Of a stretch of DNA of 64,000 nucleotides, positions 48,150-59,667 are shown one piece after another. Location: contig CM038913.1 in NCBI GenBank assembly GCA_021904315.1, forward strand, positions 8,059,958 through 8,123,957, written 5' to 3'. The position numbers and the translations under genes are program-made. The notes beneath the pieces are model-generated. The model ran no database searches. It had not been told where the DNA came from and worked only from the letters and a program-made list of their open reading frames with translations. The first letter of the stretch is position 1; every line of letters starts with the position of its first letter. Source of the DNA: Sphagnum magellanicum (Eukaryota; Streptophyta; Sphagnopsida; Sphagnales; Sphagnaceae).

Positions 48150-48990
48150 TATAGCCTTCTCGCTCCTCATTACCATTCGAAAGGTATCGCTCAAGTTCGA
48201 GATGTCATTGCTAGGTGTGAACAATGTGATAGAGTGAGAATTTCCTTCTCCTCTCAACAGCTCACGCTTTCTCCACTCCCTATTCAAGGCATGTTCTATC
48301 ACTAATCATGTGATTTAGTTGGAGAGTTACCACAAACTTCCAAGGGTAATGTTTACATCATGATTATGATTGAGCATTTTTCAAAGTGGGTCGAACTTGT
48401 TGCGCTACCGGACAAATCATCACACATCACCAACTAGGTTTTCTTACAACAAGTCCTAAGTAGGTTTGGGGCTTGTGCTGAGTGCCTTATTGATCAAGGA
48501 TTAAAATTCAAAGGAGAATTCCAAGACCTATTTGATCATGCTCTCATTGACCATCGCTAGACTTCAAGGGATCATCCCCAAGCTAATGGCCTTGTAAAAA
48601 GGATGGTTCAGACATGTAAGAAGGGACTTCGAAAGATTTGCGTCACTGGGAACAAAGAGGATTGGGACTTGGCCCTACCTTACGTCACCATGGGTTATAG
48701 GATGTCTAAACATGCTTTTTTATTTCATTTCACTTCTTACTTTCTACTTTTTAAGAGACATCCCATTCCACCCTCTTCCATTGTTACTTAAATGGACCAG
48801 GCTGTGGACTTGGATTCCCTAGCCACTTAAGCTAGGGTCATCATAGAGAGGGCTGTTCTATTCAGGAGGGTTATGCTCATGGCCATGGAAAATTTGTCCA
48901 TTGCATAGCATCGAGACACCTTATAGTATGCACACACATGAGGTGGCAGTTATAAATTTAAGGTGAGATAATTTGATATTAGTGATTTCG
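48150..48990 (+). pseudogene. Retrotransposon integrase
   Basis: The zinc-binding HHCC end is visible as HYHSKGIAQVRDVIARCEQC (48168-48230). The catalytic core has CDLVGELP (first Asp at 48312), CLIDQGLKFKGEF (second Asp at 48492) and, 35 codons later, HPQANGLVKRMVQT. The expected catalytic Glu is Lys (48597-48599), a GAA-to-AAA change. A C-terminal segment ends FKVRxFDISDFVYLQH at about 49003 and then stops abruptly; no chromodomain-like tail follows. Confidence 0.88.
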
Positions 48991-49010
48991 TGTATCTCCA
49001 ACATATATAA

Positions 49011-49042
49011 GATGCACGCACATATATATATGTGCGTGCATC
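49011..49042. repeat. Perfect 32-bp palindrome at retroelement 3' junction
   Basis: GATGCACGCACATATA is followed directly by its exact reverse complement. It lies between the end of the integrase frame and the first LTR-tail copy. Confidence 0.9.
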
Positions 49043-49158
49043 TCTTTTTGGTTGATTAGTTTCTACCTTTGACCAATTTTGGTTTTTTTGTTTAATAAAA
49101 TTTACTATGGATTTATACCCTTACGACATCGAACGTCACAACATCACACGTCACAACA
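49021..49158 (+). repeat. Extra LTR tail ahead of 3' LTR
   Basis: This segment, from ATATATATATGTG through TTGGTTGATTAGTTTCTACC, TTTACTATGGATTTA and CACGTCACAACA, repeats 49535-49672, the end of the right LTR. It ends two bases before TGTCATG at 49161, where the LTR starts. The arrangement is LTR end followed by a full LTR, as left by recombination between elements or by a tandem LTR. Confidence 0.7.
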
Positions 49159-49160
49159 AT

Positions 49161-49672
49161 TGTCATGCTTGTATGCATGGCTTCACACATGACGGCTAGT
49201 TACAAGCATGCCAATCATGCTTTTAAGGTTAATGTACATTTTAAAGTTACTGTACGTTTTTAGGTTATTGTACGCTATTAGGTGTTTTAGGGTTATGGCT
49301 TGTTTAGGGTTTCAGTTTTGTTGACGGCTGTATAAAAGGTCAAGCTCTTCCCTTCTTTTTTCAATTTTTCTAGAATTCCTTTGTCAGGGAAAGTTTCTTC
49401 CATAGTCAGACTAGATTTCTAAATGCTCATGACGGCTATTACATGGCCACCATTCACATACATTACTTTTTTTTCCTTCTTTTCGATTCAATTTAATATA
49501 CATGAGAATTTCATCTTAGCCTCCTCTTGTGCATTGTATATATATGTGTGTGCATATTTTTTTGGTTGATTAGTTTCTACCTTTGATTGGTTTTAGTCTT
49601 TTTGTTCAATAGAGTTTACTATGGATTTACACCCTTATGACATCGAGCATCATGACACTACACGTCACAACA
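49161..49672 (+). repeat. 3' LTR-like segment
   Basis: 512 bp starting TGTCATG and ending CACAACA (TG...CA ends). The first ~330 bp match the left segment at 40585-40905. The last ~140 bp match 49021-49158. The TATAAAA box is at 49331-49337. Confidence 0.7.
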
Positions 49673-50780
49673 CATCTAAGGAGATTAATTTCCTTAAATT
49701 AAGAATAAAAAAATTTTAAAAATAAGAAAATGATTAAGAAAAAAATCATACAATTGGTGTTAAAAGATGATATCACATTCAAAGGAGTTATACTTTGATT
49801 TGAAAACACAACCTAAATAAATCAACACACAATTCATTAAACTTAAAACTTAAAACCCTAAATAATCCTAATGGTAAATGTTTTCAACTTGATGATTATA
49901 CAAACAAAACTACAAATGGAATACAAAAAAGATTTATAACAACTATGTTTTGAATTTTAAAGTTAATCAACTAAAAATTATAATGAATGGAAGCATTAGC
50001 CTTAGAGTTTAAAATTAATTACCCCAAAATATTATATGTAAACCTAAACAATTTTGATGGTAAATGTCATAAAAATTAATAACTATATAAACATATACAA
50101 ATGCCATACAAAATAATCTTTTAGGAGTGAACGATGAATTAAAATTGAAACACAATGAAAGGAAGAAAAATAAAATGAATGAAATAAAAGTTTATTCTTT
50201 TATCTTTAGTGTGGTCACCAAAACTTGAAGGCCCAACATGAGACCTTTTTCATTCACCTTCAAAAGAAATAAAATGAATATTGTTGCAAATATTTTTATT
50301 TGAAGATTTGGCCAAATTTCCCCCTCAAAATCCAACCTATGATTGATTTTGATTAGTATTAAAAATTGTGCAAATATTCATAAATGTTTGATGTCTTTTT
50401 AACTATAAATTTATCAAGCCTATTCTTTAATTAAATTAAGTATATCTTGCATTAAATGGTCCAAAGTGGAGGTAGAGGACTATTGCCAAAAACATTCTCG
50501 CAATTGTAATACCCACATTTGGGGTTAACGGTTTATTGTCATCATGAGTTTGAATCAAGCTACAAATATATGTTACAATTCCTTTGCAATACCCACATTT
50601 TACATTATAATTTTTGCAATTGAAGTCCACAATTTACAAGTGCATAAGTAGGTATGATGACATGTGGTTAGGTAGGTTTTGCTAATAAGTAGATGGTTTG
50701 CTAATAATTAAAGTGGCATTATTGAAAAATGTGTATACTCTTTTAGTTAATTTTTGGAGTAGGAATTAGGTAGAAGTTTA
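49673..50780. other. AT-rich intergenic DNA
   Basis: No gene. Near 50505 and 50590 the phrase GTAATACCCACATTT / GCAATACCCACATTT occurs twice about 85 bp apart, again echoing the AATACCC arrays at 25-30 and 40 kb. Confidence 0.55.
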
Positions 50781-51430
50781 AGTAATAAAATATATAGATT
50801 TTTCCAAGAAATAGAAGTTTATCCAAGAAGAAATATAGGTTTAGCCAAGAGATACAAGTTTAACCAAGAAAAAATATAGGTTTAACTAAAAGAAATAAGT
50901 TTAATTAAAAAGATATATAGGTTTTGCCAAAGGATAAAAATTTAACAAAAAATAAATATAAATTTACCCAAGAAATATAAGTTTAACCAAGGAGAAATAT
51001 AGGTTTAGCCAAGAGATATAAGTTTAGCCAAGAAGAAATATAAGTTTTGCCAAGAGAGAGAAGTTTAGCCAATAAGATATATAAGTTTAACCAAAGGAGA
51101 GAAGTTTAGCCAGTAAGATATATATGTTTAGTCAAGAGAGAGAAGTTTAGCCAATAAAATATGTAGGTTTAGCTAAGAAAAGAGAAGTTTAATCAAGAAA
51201 TATAAGTTTAACCAAAAAGAAATATAGGTTTAGCCAAGAGATAGAAGTTTAATCAATGAGATATATAAGTTTAGCTAAAAGATAGAAGTTTAGCCAAAAA
51301 GAAATATAGATTTAACCAAGAAATAGAAGTTAGTTAATAAGATATATAGGTTTAGCCAAGAAATAGATGTTTAGCCAAGAAAAAATACAAGTTTAGCCAA
51401 AAAAGGAGTTTTGCCAAGGTAAGTAAGAGA
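50780..51430 (+). repeat. ~39-bp minisatellite of two half-units
   Basis: About 16 copies of a ~39-bp unit made of two ~19-20-bp halves: AAGTTTAGCCAAGAAGAAAT then ATAGGTTTAGCCAAGAGATA. CCAAGA is the most constant part; changes are mostly substitutions, with AAAAGA and AATAAG variants. Stops occur in all frames, so it is not a repeat protein. Confidence 0.9.
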
Positions 51431-54400
51431 TTAATTGTTAGTTCATAGGCAGGGCTAAAATTTAGGTCAGTAAGGTAGCTAGGTGGGTGGGTAGTATGCA
51501 GGTCAGGGTTGGAAAAAAATTGGCAACGAAAAACAAATGGTCAAAGGTCACCAACCAAAAAAGATTGACTGTGGTAGAATGTTCGTTAACGTAAGATAAA
51601 AAGGTGAATGAAAAACAGGCGAATCTTCCAGCCCATCCTATGGACAGAACAGCCAACTGGTGCAGTCATGGGGGCTGGTTCACTCTGACCATAACCATCA
51701 TTAAATGTGTGAGAACTGTTCAAAATTATGTGGAGGGCAAGGAACAGGTTTTAGGCTCTTCTTAGGTGTGAGGGCCCATTTGAGGCCCGACAAAGAAAAG
51801 TCAAAAAACCAGTTCCTTACCTTCCAGTAAACTCTTTTCAAAATTTGGAACCTTACAAAAGTGAAATGTTCTGTCTTAATCAAATTAGGATCTTTCATGA
51901 ATGGAAGGTTCACTTTTATTTCAGAAGGACAATATTATGCCAAGGCAGGTTGTTGACGACTGCATGGAGAAAATTTGAAAAGTTAATTTACATAGAATAT
52001 TGTTCTATGTATTCCAGTGCACCATCATGCTGTGGTGATCATGGTGAACATCTAGCATTGTGCCACAACTTGCCACTTTTGTGGCACGTTAACGTGGAGT
52101 TCAATAAAGTTGTTCATTAGCCTTTGGATGAGCTACAGCCACCAATTTGCTAATTAAAGTCTAGGTTAGAGAGCCAAAGGGCCCAAAGGTTGAGGGTCTA
52201 ACTTGAAATACATCCAGTGGCTCCCTCTACTTTTATTACTGCAATACCACGATAGTGATCCTGGTCCCGGAGGGATTATCTGACTCAGCACTGGTGTGCG
52301 CCGGGACACATATTCCCAACAAGGTTTGAAGGCCCTGATAACGCCTAAGGGGTGAGGGTCAAACAACTCTTGGAACCCACGATCTGGCAATTGGGTGTTC
52401 ATCCCCACTGTACCTTGCCCATTTGAAGGCCATAAAAAAATATTACATGTATGTATGTAACACATAAATAGAAAATCAGTTCATATTTTTTAACTTCAAA
52501 AGCTCATTATTACAGATTTGATGTATATATATTATATTTTTTAATATACATGTTTTATTATTCAAGTTGAAAATTTAAATTTTGTCACAAATTTGTCATA
52601 TTGTTGATTTTATGGCATGTTAATAATATGTAAATGAATGACACTTTGTAAAAAATTGTATTGTGATGCAAAAAGTGAGTCACCTTACTTGACAACCACT
52701 CATTGACTCTATACCACTTGTCAAAAAATATTTAACTACTTAGTTGCACCTTTTATGTATCTACATAATAACCACTTATATTCCTTATCTACTTACCTAT
52801 GATAGTTACCCACTGAAATAAATAGTACAAGGGTTTAAACAATTGCCTATAAGAACCTTGGTAACATGGTTATGGTTCATCCAAAATTAAATCATTAACA
52901 AGGTTTCCAATGGATGGTCCATTTGTGGGTGTTGGGATTTGTTGCGATGCATTGGTGTGGAAATGTGCAAAAAGTTGGAAGAATAAAGTTCAAGGTTAAG
53001 TAACAAGATAATGATAAGCATTCAAATGTGTGTGTTATCAAATGATGATTCACACCCACCTCCTTATTGCTTTGTTTAAAAACAATGGGTTAGTTAGTCG
53101 AGATGACATGACAAAATAAGATTTGTTGTTTGAAAATAATATTTTTAAGATCATTATTTACATGTTGATAGAAAAAATAATGCCTCAAAAAAATGTTATA
53201 CCATATTATTATGTAAAGGTATATTAAAAATATTATTAAAAAGACAATCTTGATCACATTTTAGAATGGTTGCATAAATAACTATAGAAAGTAGTTATAA
53301 GAAAATCTCTACAAATAAAAAACTATCAAAAAACCTATTGAGATATTTGCTTAAATACCAAAATTATCTACCAAGCTTTACTTGTTTTTTTAACAATATA
53401 TGAAATCAACTTTGATTGAGGCATATGATATGACTTGGTTTCTAGGGGCTATAAAATGAACAATTGAAATGTTAAATTTGGATTCAATTTGAAGAAATTA
53501 TGAATTTTTGAAAAAAAAAATCAAAAAATACTTAAATGCACCAAACAATTTCAACGTAAACTTGACTTAACATTTAAAAATGTAAAAAACTAAACAAGTG
53601 TTACACTTTTCATGGGTCATTATATTATGATTATACTTAGTCCCTTTCATTTTTTGATTACAATGGGATAGCATGGAAATTAATCAATTGCTTTTGAGTT
53701 TCCAAGAGACTAACAAATTATGCTAGTCATGAATGCATTTATTTGCACATATTTTCCATAACGAACTTTGAACCTGCGAAACCAACCTTGAGAGAAGGTA
53801 AAATGAATTAACTATTGAGAATCCATGTTTAATAAACGAGGAATTAATATTGACTAGTGTGGTTCGTGCCATTGAACACATATCATGATATTGGATGAAT
53901 TTGAAAAAGCAAATCTTCTTTAACTTAAGGTTGAAATCCAATTTCCATTCAATATTTTAATAATTTTTTTTACTGAATTTTTAATGACAATAATTTCTCA
54001 AATTTTTACATGTCCCATGTTTTAGGTCTAGACATTATGAAATTATCTTCATGCAACTATATTCATTGAGGGCTTTGCAAAAGTACCAAGAATGCACCCT
54101 AGTTTCCATTGGTTTTGTTGAATTTTCAATGAAAAATTATTCAAATTTTTGTAACTCCTATACAATAGGTCTAAACATTACAAAACCAACCCCTTATTAT
54201 TGAAGGTTTTCCAATTGTATCAAGAACAAAATGTATGGTGATGTGGTTTGGGGGACTTCAATATGAGAAAGAAAACAAACTGCCTTCCTTGATAGATGGA
54301 GACTGGTTTTAGTAGGGAGGGGATTTTTTTGGTGGCAAATCTTCAATATTTTGCAATTCTAAAAAAAAGTTGGAAAAAAGTGTTTCTTCACCAAAAAGTT

Positions 54401-57030
54401 GCCAATTTTATGAAATCAGAAAATTGAGAAGAAATCACAACAACTTTTGAGTGGTTATTTTGATGTGACAATATATTGGTCATGCGTATTTTGGTTCTCA
54501 TGCAATAAAATTATCCTTAAAGTGGTCCTTAATTTGGACTTTAATTTCACGTTTAATCTCCAATTTCACTTGAGTTGTTGAATATCTTTAAAGTGAATAA
54601 ATTTTTAGTGAAAGTCAATATGAAATATTAAAACTAAGTACCAATAATATTTATTGCACATGATTTGAAAACTTTTTTGAGTAGTTAGTCACAATAGTGA
54701 AAAATGCCTAAAACAAAATTAGGGATGCAAGATGAAACTTATAATTCCACCAATTTAGGGGATAAAAAGGAGTTTGACTTGTCATTTTGTGGCAATGTGT
54801 TTTTTTGCAACAATTTGTTTCTTTGGTCCTCATTTTGGTTGTCTTTGTAGAGAATTATAATGTGTTATGTTAAGGAACATTTGTGATAAGGTGAGTACAA
54901 GTTGAAAATATTGGCAACTTAACTAACCTTCAGTTATTCTCACATTTATGAATTTGGCTGTAAAATGAGAGATTTCAAATTTCAAATAGTTTTAATAAAT
55001 GTCCAATGCTTCATAACCATGATTGTGAAATCAAAGATATTGTGCAAGTTTAAGGGGTTCACAAGGTCTGATTGGGGTAATTTAGTTTTCATTTAAAAAA
55101 AAGGGTTGAAAACATCTCCCCAATAGTAAAATGGCATGTACATTAAATCAATATAGTGTTTATTGTTCTCCCTTCTTCACCCATAAAATGGAAAAAATAA
55201 ATTGTTTAAAGTGCGACTATTTAAATCTCATCACCTGGGTCAATCAAAAACAATATCAGCACTCTTGATGGTCAAAATGACTTCCAGATAATTGGTGGTT
55301 CAAAAGAGAGTTGTACACAAAGTGATTGCTGACTTCATCCAAAATTAGTATACATGCCATTTTACTGGTGTGTGGACTAAATAAAAGATTTTATTAATAG
55401 TATGTGATATAAAATATTTATATTTTACAAAATCTCAATATATGATATATTAAAGCAAAAAGAACATCAATTTAAAAAATTGTTAAAAAAAAGAGTTATG
55501 GACTTTTGTATAGTTTGAAATGGGTTATATTTTCATAAGCCCATATGATAATTATTTAAAAATGAATTTCAATTTTTTAAAACATGTATAATAAAAAACT
55601 ATTAATTTTTTTAGTTCATTATTCACCATGTAATTCTCAATTAACCAATGCTGTCATAATAAATGATCATTTTAACACTACCTTATGAACTTTTAAGTAG
55701 TGACAGATCTCATACAAAATAAACTACCTTAACTTGTAAGCACCCTGACCATCTTGAATCATGTCTCAAATTAGTGTCATCAAACGTTTGTGAACTTGAA
55801 ACAATGGACCTTATTTCATTAAACAATGATGTCTGTATAGAGACAGGGTTAAAATTTGGAACGACAAAGAGCAAAGAAATGGGCATTGGGAAGAAAAGTA
55901 GCACATGGACCTGTCATAATATGCTGTAAGTGGATGGTTCACTTTCTTGAGTGTGACTCTTAGTGACCAAATTAAACTCAAGAAATGTTAGATTTGGACT
56001 CAGAGACCCTGATTTAGTCTAAGTCTGGCATATTTAATACTATTTAGAAGCAATTTAGATGAATTCTAGGGTTTTTAGCATGGTGCCAGTGTGGGTGCTG
56101 GTTCACCCAAGGCTGGATCATGGGCCTGAGATAATACATATCCAGGTGCATCCATGCATATTGACAGGTGGGTTACTTGTAGCATATTGAGCTGATCCTT
56201 GGAAGTTTTCTTAGGGTTTTTATCACTGAGAATTCTCTCTCTTTGTGTCTAGCTCTCTCTCTTCAGGGGCATTTTGTTATCAGAATGCAAAGTCATGTGT
56301 GTTAGTGGTCTTGAGTAAAGAGTGTACTGAACTTTAATTTTTTTGTGTGTCTAGAAGAAAGGTCATGTGCCAGGGATGTTATGAAAAAAAGTTGCACGTA
56401 TTAACAGACACGGGCTTCAATGCTCTCTGTTGAATGCTTTCTTGCTGAGGCACCAATCTCTTACCATCTTCTGTTAAGTATTCCTTGGGGGCAGCATACA
56501 CATAGATGAATCCTTGCATGGCCTGGTGATTTCATTCCAGCTACAGAGTTTTCACAGTCTGCATAGTTTTGAAGTATCCAGTGGAAATATGCACTGTAGG
56601 CTCTGGACTAATCCAGTAGAGGTTGAGGATTCAAATCACAATAGGTGAAGACTTGATTTTGCTTGTTACCCATGATAGTCAACAGGTCTATTATGTGGTT
56701 CACTTCTCTTGTCAAGGAATTCAGTCTCTGAGGGAACCGGGGGTTTTAGGGTTGTGAAGATCTGGACAACAGAATCTTTTTTCATTATCTCCTCCTGTAA
56801 GAAACTTGCTGTAGCCCTAGTAATCGAGGTGAAGCAACACTCAGTCATAATTTTTGGTAGGTATGGCATTATTCCTTTTTTTTTTGCAATTTTTAACAGG
56901 GATTCAGTTGTTTGATAAGCTCCCTGCAATTTGCACAAAAAATTGGTGCTGTTGTGCTTGAGGCAAACAGGAAGAGGGTATTTTATTTTTCATCTCTTGA
57001 GAAAATTTCAATATTGGGAGTTTGTGAAGT
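51431..57030. other. Intergenic DNA, no gene
   Basis: No gene is supported. The flank of the minisatellite has GTAGGTGGGTGGGTAG and, at 51674-51690, GCTGGTTCACTCTGACC, a word recurring elsewhere in the window. The segment 52170-52430 is more GC-rich than its neighbours and has a reverse-strand frame of 99 codons without a recognisable domain. From 52450 to 55900 the DNA is AT-rich with no coding signal. GTGGGTGCTGGTTCACCC recurs at 56091-56108. Confidence 0.5.
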
Positions 57031-57035
57031 GGATT

Positions 57036-57125
57036 GGGTTTGATTCACAGCTTTTGTTCCATCAGGATTTGATTGCAAGTGGGTTTGATTTGCAGCTTTT
57101 GTTCCACTGGGATTTAATTGCAAGT
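57036..57125 (+). repeat. 45-bp tandem duplication
   Basis: Two adjacent 45-bp copies start at 57036 and 57081 with GGGTTTGATT, continue CAGCTTTTGTTCCA and end ATTGCAAGT. They differ at a few positions. Confidence 0.85.
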
Positions 57126-59458
57126 TGTAAGGCCTGACTTTAGTTTCTCATCTTGCACTGGAGACATAAAGACAGATTCCAAATGCATACATGTCCCTTG
57201 TTAGGGAAATGTAGAGACATGAGACATGCATGGAAGGTATGTTTGTTAATGCTGCGTTGCCACAGTAATCATGTGTTGAAAAATGTGTTGCATAGACAAA
57301 AGCTGTTGCAACTGTAGGGTTGCCTAACACTCTGAAATATTTGTCTGTAAGAAGAGCTGGGAAGCAGATAAAATGAGGTTTTTAGAGATGCACTAGCATA
57401 ACACATCCTTATGGCATAAGGCTTAAACTAAATGGTCAATTCCTGTGGTGATGAGGAAACAACAAAGTCAATTTCCTCTGGAACTGAACTTGAATGCATC
57501 ATATTTGGTGCCTGAAAGTTTTATTGGCAAGAATGAAAACATTGGAACCATTGAGAACTCAAGTGTCAAAAATTCCGAAAAGGAATGTTTCACAGTTTTA
57601 AGGAGTTTCAATTTGTGATCTCAGCAATTGTCAATAGTGAGGCAGGATTTGTCATTCTGCTTGTTTGTTTAGAGTGTCCACATCAGACAACATCTGTCTA
57701 TTAGGATGCAGTTGTAGGCTTTAGTCCATATCAATACAGATTTTGTGGGTATGAATTAGGACAGCTGGAGCACTCAAAGAAAGAAATCTTCAAGTAACCC
57801 ATGCATGTTCAAGGCCCGCACAATAAAGGAACACGGTCTGTCTGGGTGCACACATTCCAGTTGCAGTTGTTGCAATAATCTCAATACTTCTGCCCTTGCT
57901 TACATTTCACATGTCCAAAAGAGGGCATTCCAGAAGACCATACTAGGTCAGGACATTTTATGAACACTCTGCAAGCATTGATCATGTTGCCACATTTGGC
58001 CTAAATGTGAAGGCATCTACTCCCCACAAAATACCCTAGACTCACAGCAACTTCAAATAGTCTATTCACGAGCATGCTGTCCATCTATCAATCTAGTACA
58101 TGCATAGAGGACTGAAAGAAAAGTGGATGCATTAGGACAAATGGCTGCTCTTGCATGTGATGGAAAAGCTCTGTTGACTTCTCATATTGTTCAGGCTAGC
58201 TTTGGAAGCTTTCTACTTGACAAGATTCTGTCCAATTTTGAAGTCCCTGGTGCCATCGCAGTCAACCATGCAGGGTTCAATTGCTTGAGGATCAAGAATA
58301 GTGCCTCTGTATCTGGTTATGCTTTGAAGCCCAGTTCCTCTACATTCACCAATGAGCAGACATCTTAAGTCAAGCTGTTCAATTGTGTATTCCTCACAGC
58401 TTGAACACACCATTTTAGTACCATAACTACCAATAAAGCCATGTGCACTTCCTACATTAGCAACCAAATTGTGAGACCCATCATGTTTGTTTATCTGCTC
58501 TGACCTGCCAACCCTCTGCTGCTAAGGATTATGAAAAGAATCCTCAGCAGTCTTTCTGTCTGTATTTTGCTTTTTGGCCTGCACAAAACCATGAAGCCAG
58601 TGAAAAACACACACTGTCACTTCAGTCCAATTTTTGCCAACAAATGTTTTTGGAGGGTTTGTGGAAGCTTTGTGTTGATCCATAAAAGGCCAGGACATCT
58701 TCACAAAATATGCATTATTCAAGATGATTTCTTGTTTGAGCTGATCACCTCTGAAATTCTGCTTTTGTTATTTTGCTGCTAGTAGGAGCTTGACTTGCTT
58801 TCCTATGAAGTAGCTGTATGAAGAAGTTTCTGCAGCCCTAGGGAGAGACTTGTGGTTTACGTTGATGTGCAAAGTTGTTCTTGTTAACTTAGATGTAGGG
58901 TTCTGGATTGCTGTAATCATGAATTATTAGTTCTAAGAAGTGAGCAAAGTCTTCAGTCCTGCTGGCAGGTAATTTTCTCACAGTTTGAGTTCTTGTCTTA
59001 AACCTCAACTCAAAGCTTATATGACCTTAGTTTCATATCTTTCTTCCAACACTCATGCTATTCTGTATGCTGGAAATTATGATCGTGTTGTTTGAGTGGA
59101 TGCATTTTTAAAAACTCTAAAAGGGCTGGACTGCAACTAAAATGCTGCATTGAGTTAAACAATGTTCATGTCTGAGGAGCCAACAGGATGCAGGTTTGGG
59201 CACCTGGGAAGCTGGCCATATGATGTCATACTATAGTAGACAGTTTTCCTTGTCATGGATCATAATTTAAACAAAATCATCCTTTTTCAAAAACATAATG
59301 AGACAAAAATCCTTTACACTAGAGAAGGGGCACATGCCCTTTCTCTAATACCCCACCAACTGTAATGAAATTGCAACAGACAACTAGCGAATGCATGGCA
59401 GGAGAGACCTCAATAATACAAGCAAAATCATTGAGGCAAATGAGAAATGCACAATAAT
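57126..59458. other. Non-coding DNA, no gene
   Basis: Base composition is more balanced here than in the AT-rich tracts, but frames are short and broken on both strands (for example 58123-58368 and 58531-58782) and show no recognisable domain. Confidence 0.45.
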
Positions 59459-59667
59459 TTTTTGTGGAATGACTGCAGTGCATCCCCTTCTGACAACATT
59501 AACTTTATGCAGAACATCTGTCATCTGCCTCTCATCTTGAAGAATATCAGATATTCCTATTGAGATGAGAGGCTGTCTGATATTCTTCCAGACGAGAGGT
59601 GGAAGACAGATGTTCTGCATAAAGATGATATTGTCATAAGGGGATGCACTGCAGTCATTCCACAAAA
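59459..59667. other. Long near-perfect hairpin (miRNA-like or fold-back)
   Basis: Arms 59459-59551 and 59576-59667 (about 93 bp) fold back around a 24-bp loop. They include a perfect 26-bp pairing (59464-59489 with 59638-59663) and a perfect 20-bp pairing (59503-59522 with 59605-59624); only scattered mismatches separate the rest. No ORF, terminal-repeat signature or target duplication is evident. Length, loop and pairing would suit a plant MIRNA or other hairpin-RNA precursor. A small fold-back MITE would look the same. The transcribed strand cannot be decided. Confidence 0.5.

Larger units (their letters stand above)
40585..49672 (+). mobile_element. Ty3/gypsy-type LTR retrotransposon with DNA methyltransferase
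   Basis: A ~9.1-kb decayed element. LTR-like segments at 40585-40905 and 49161-49490 are direct repeats, both starting TGTCATG and both with a TATAAAA box. Between them, in one orientation, come gag with a CCHC knuckle, an aspartic protease core, a C5-cytosine methyltransferase domain, reverse transcriptase, RNase H and a D,D35E-type integrase. RT ahead of integrase is the Ty3/gypsy order. Stops interrupt every domain. No clear primer-binding site or target duplication was found, and the two LTR-like segments differ in their 3' parts, so the ends have been rearranged. The methyltransferase is the unusual component. Confidence 0.85.

Noticed and set aside
50780-51430. Array resembling a CRISPR by regular spacing
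   Set aside because: The units are contiguous diverged copies without unique spacers, in a plant nuclear context; it is a minisatellite.
52166-52465. 99-codon reverse ORF in a GC-richer patch
   Set aside because: It reads as protein-like but matches nothing I recognise. A tRNA-derived SINE was also considered, but A and B boxes were not convincing.
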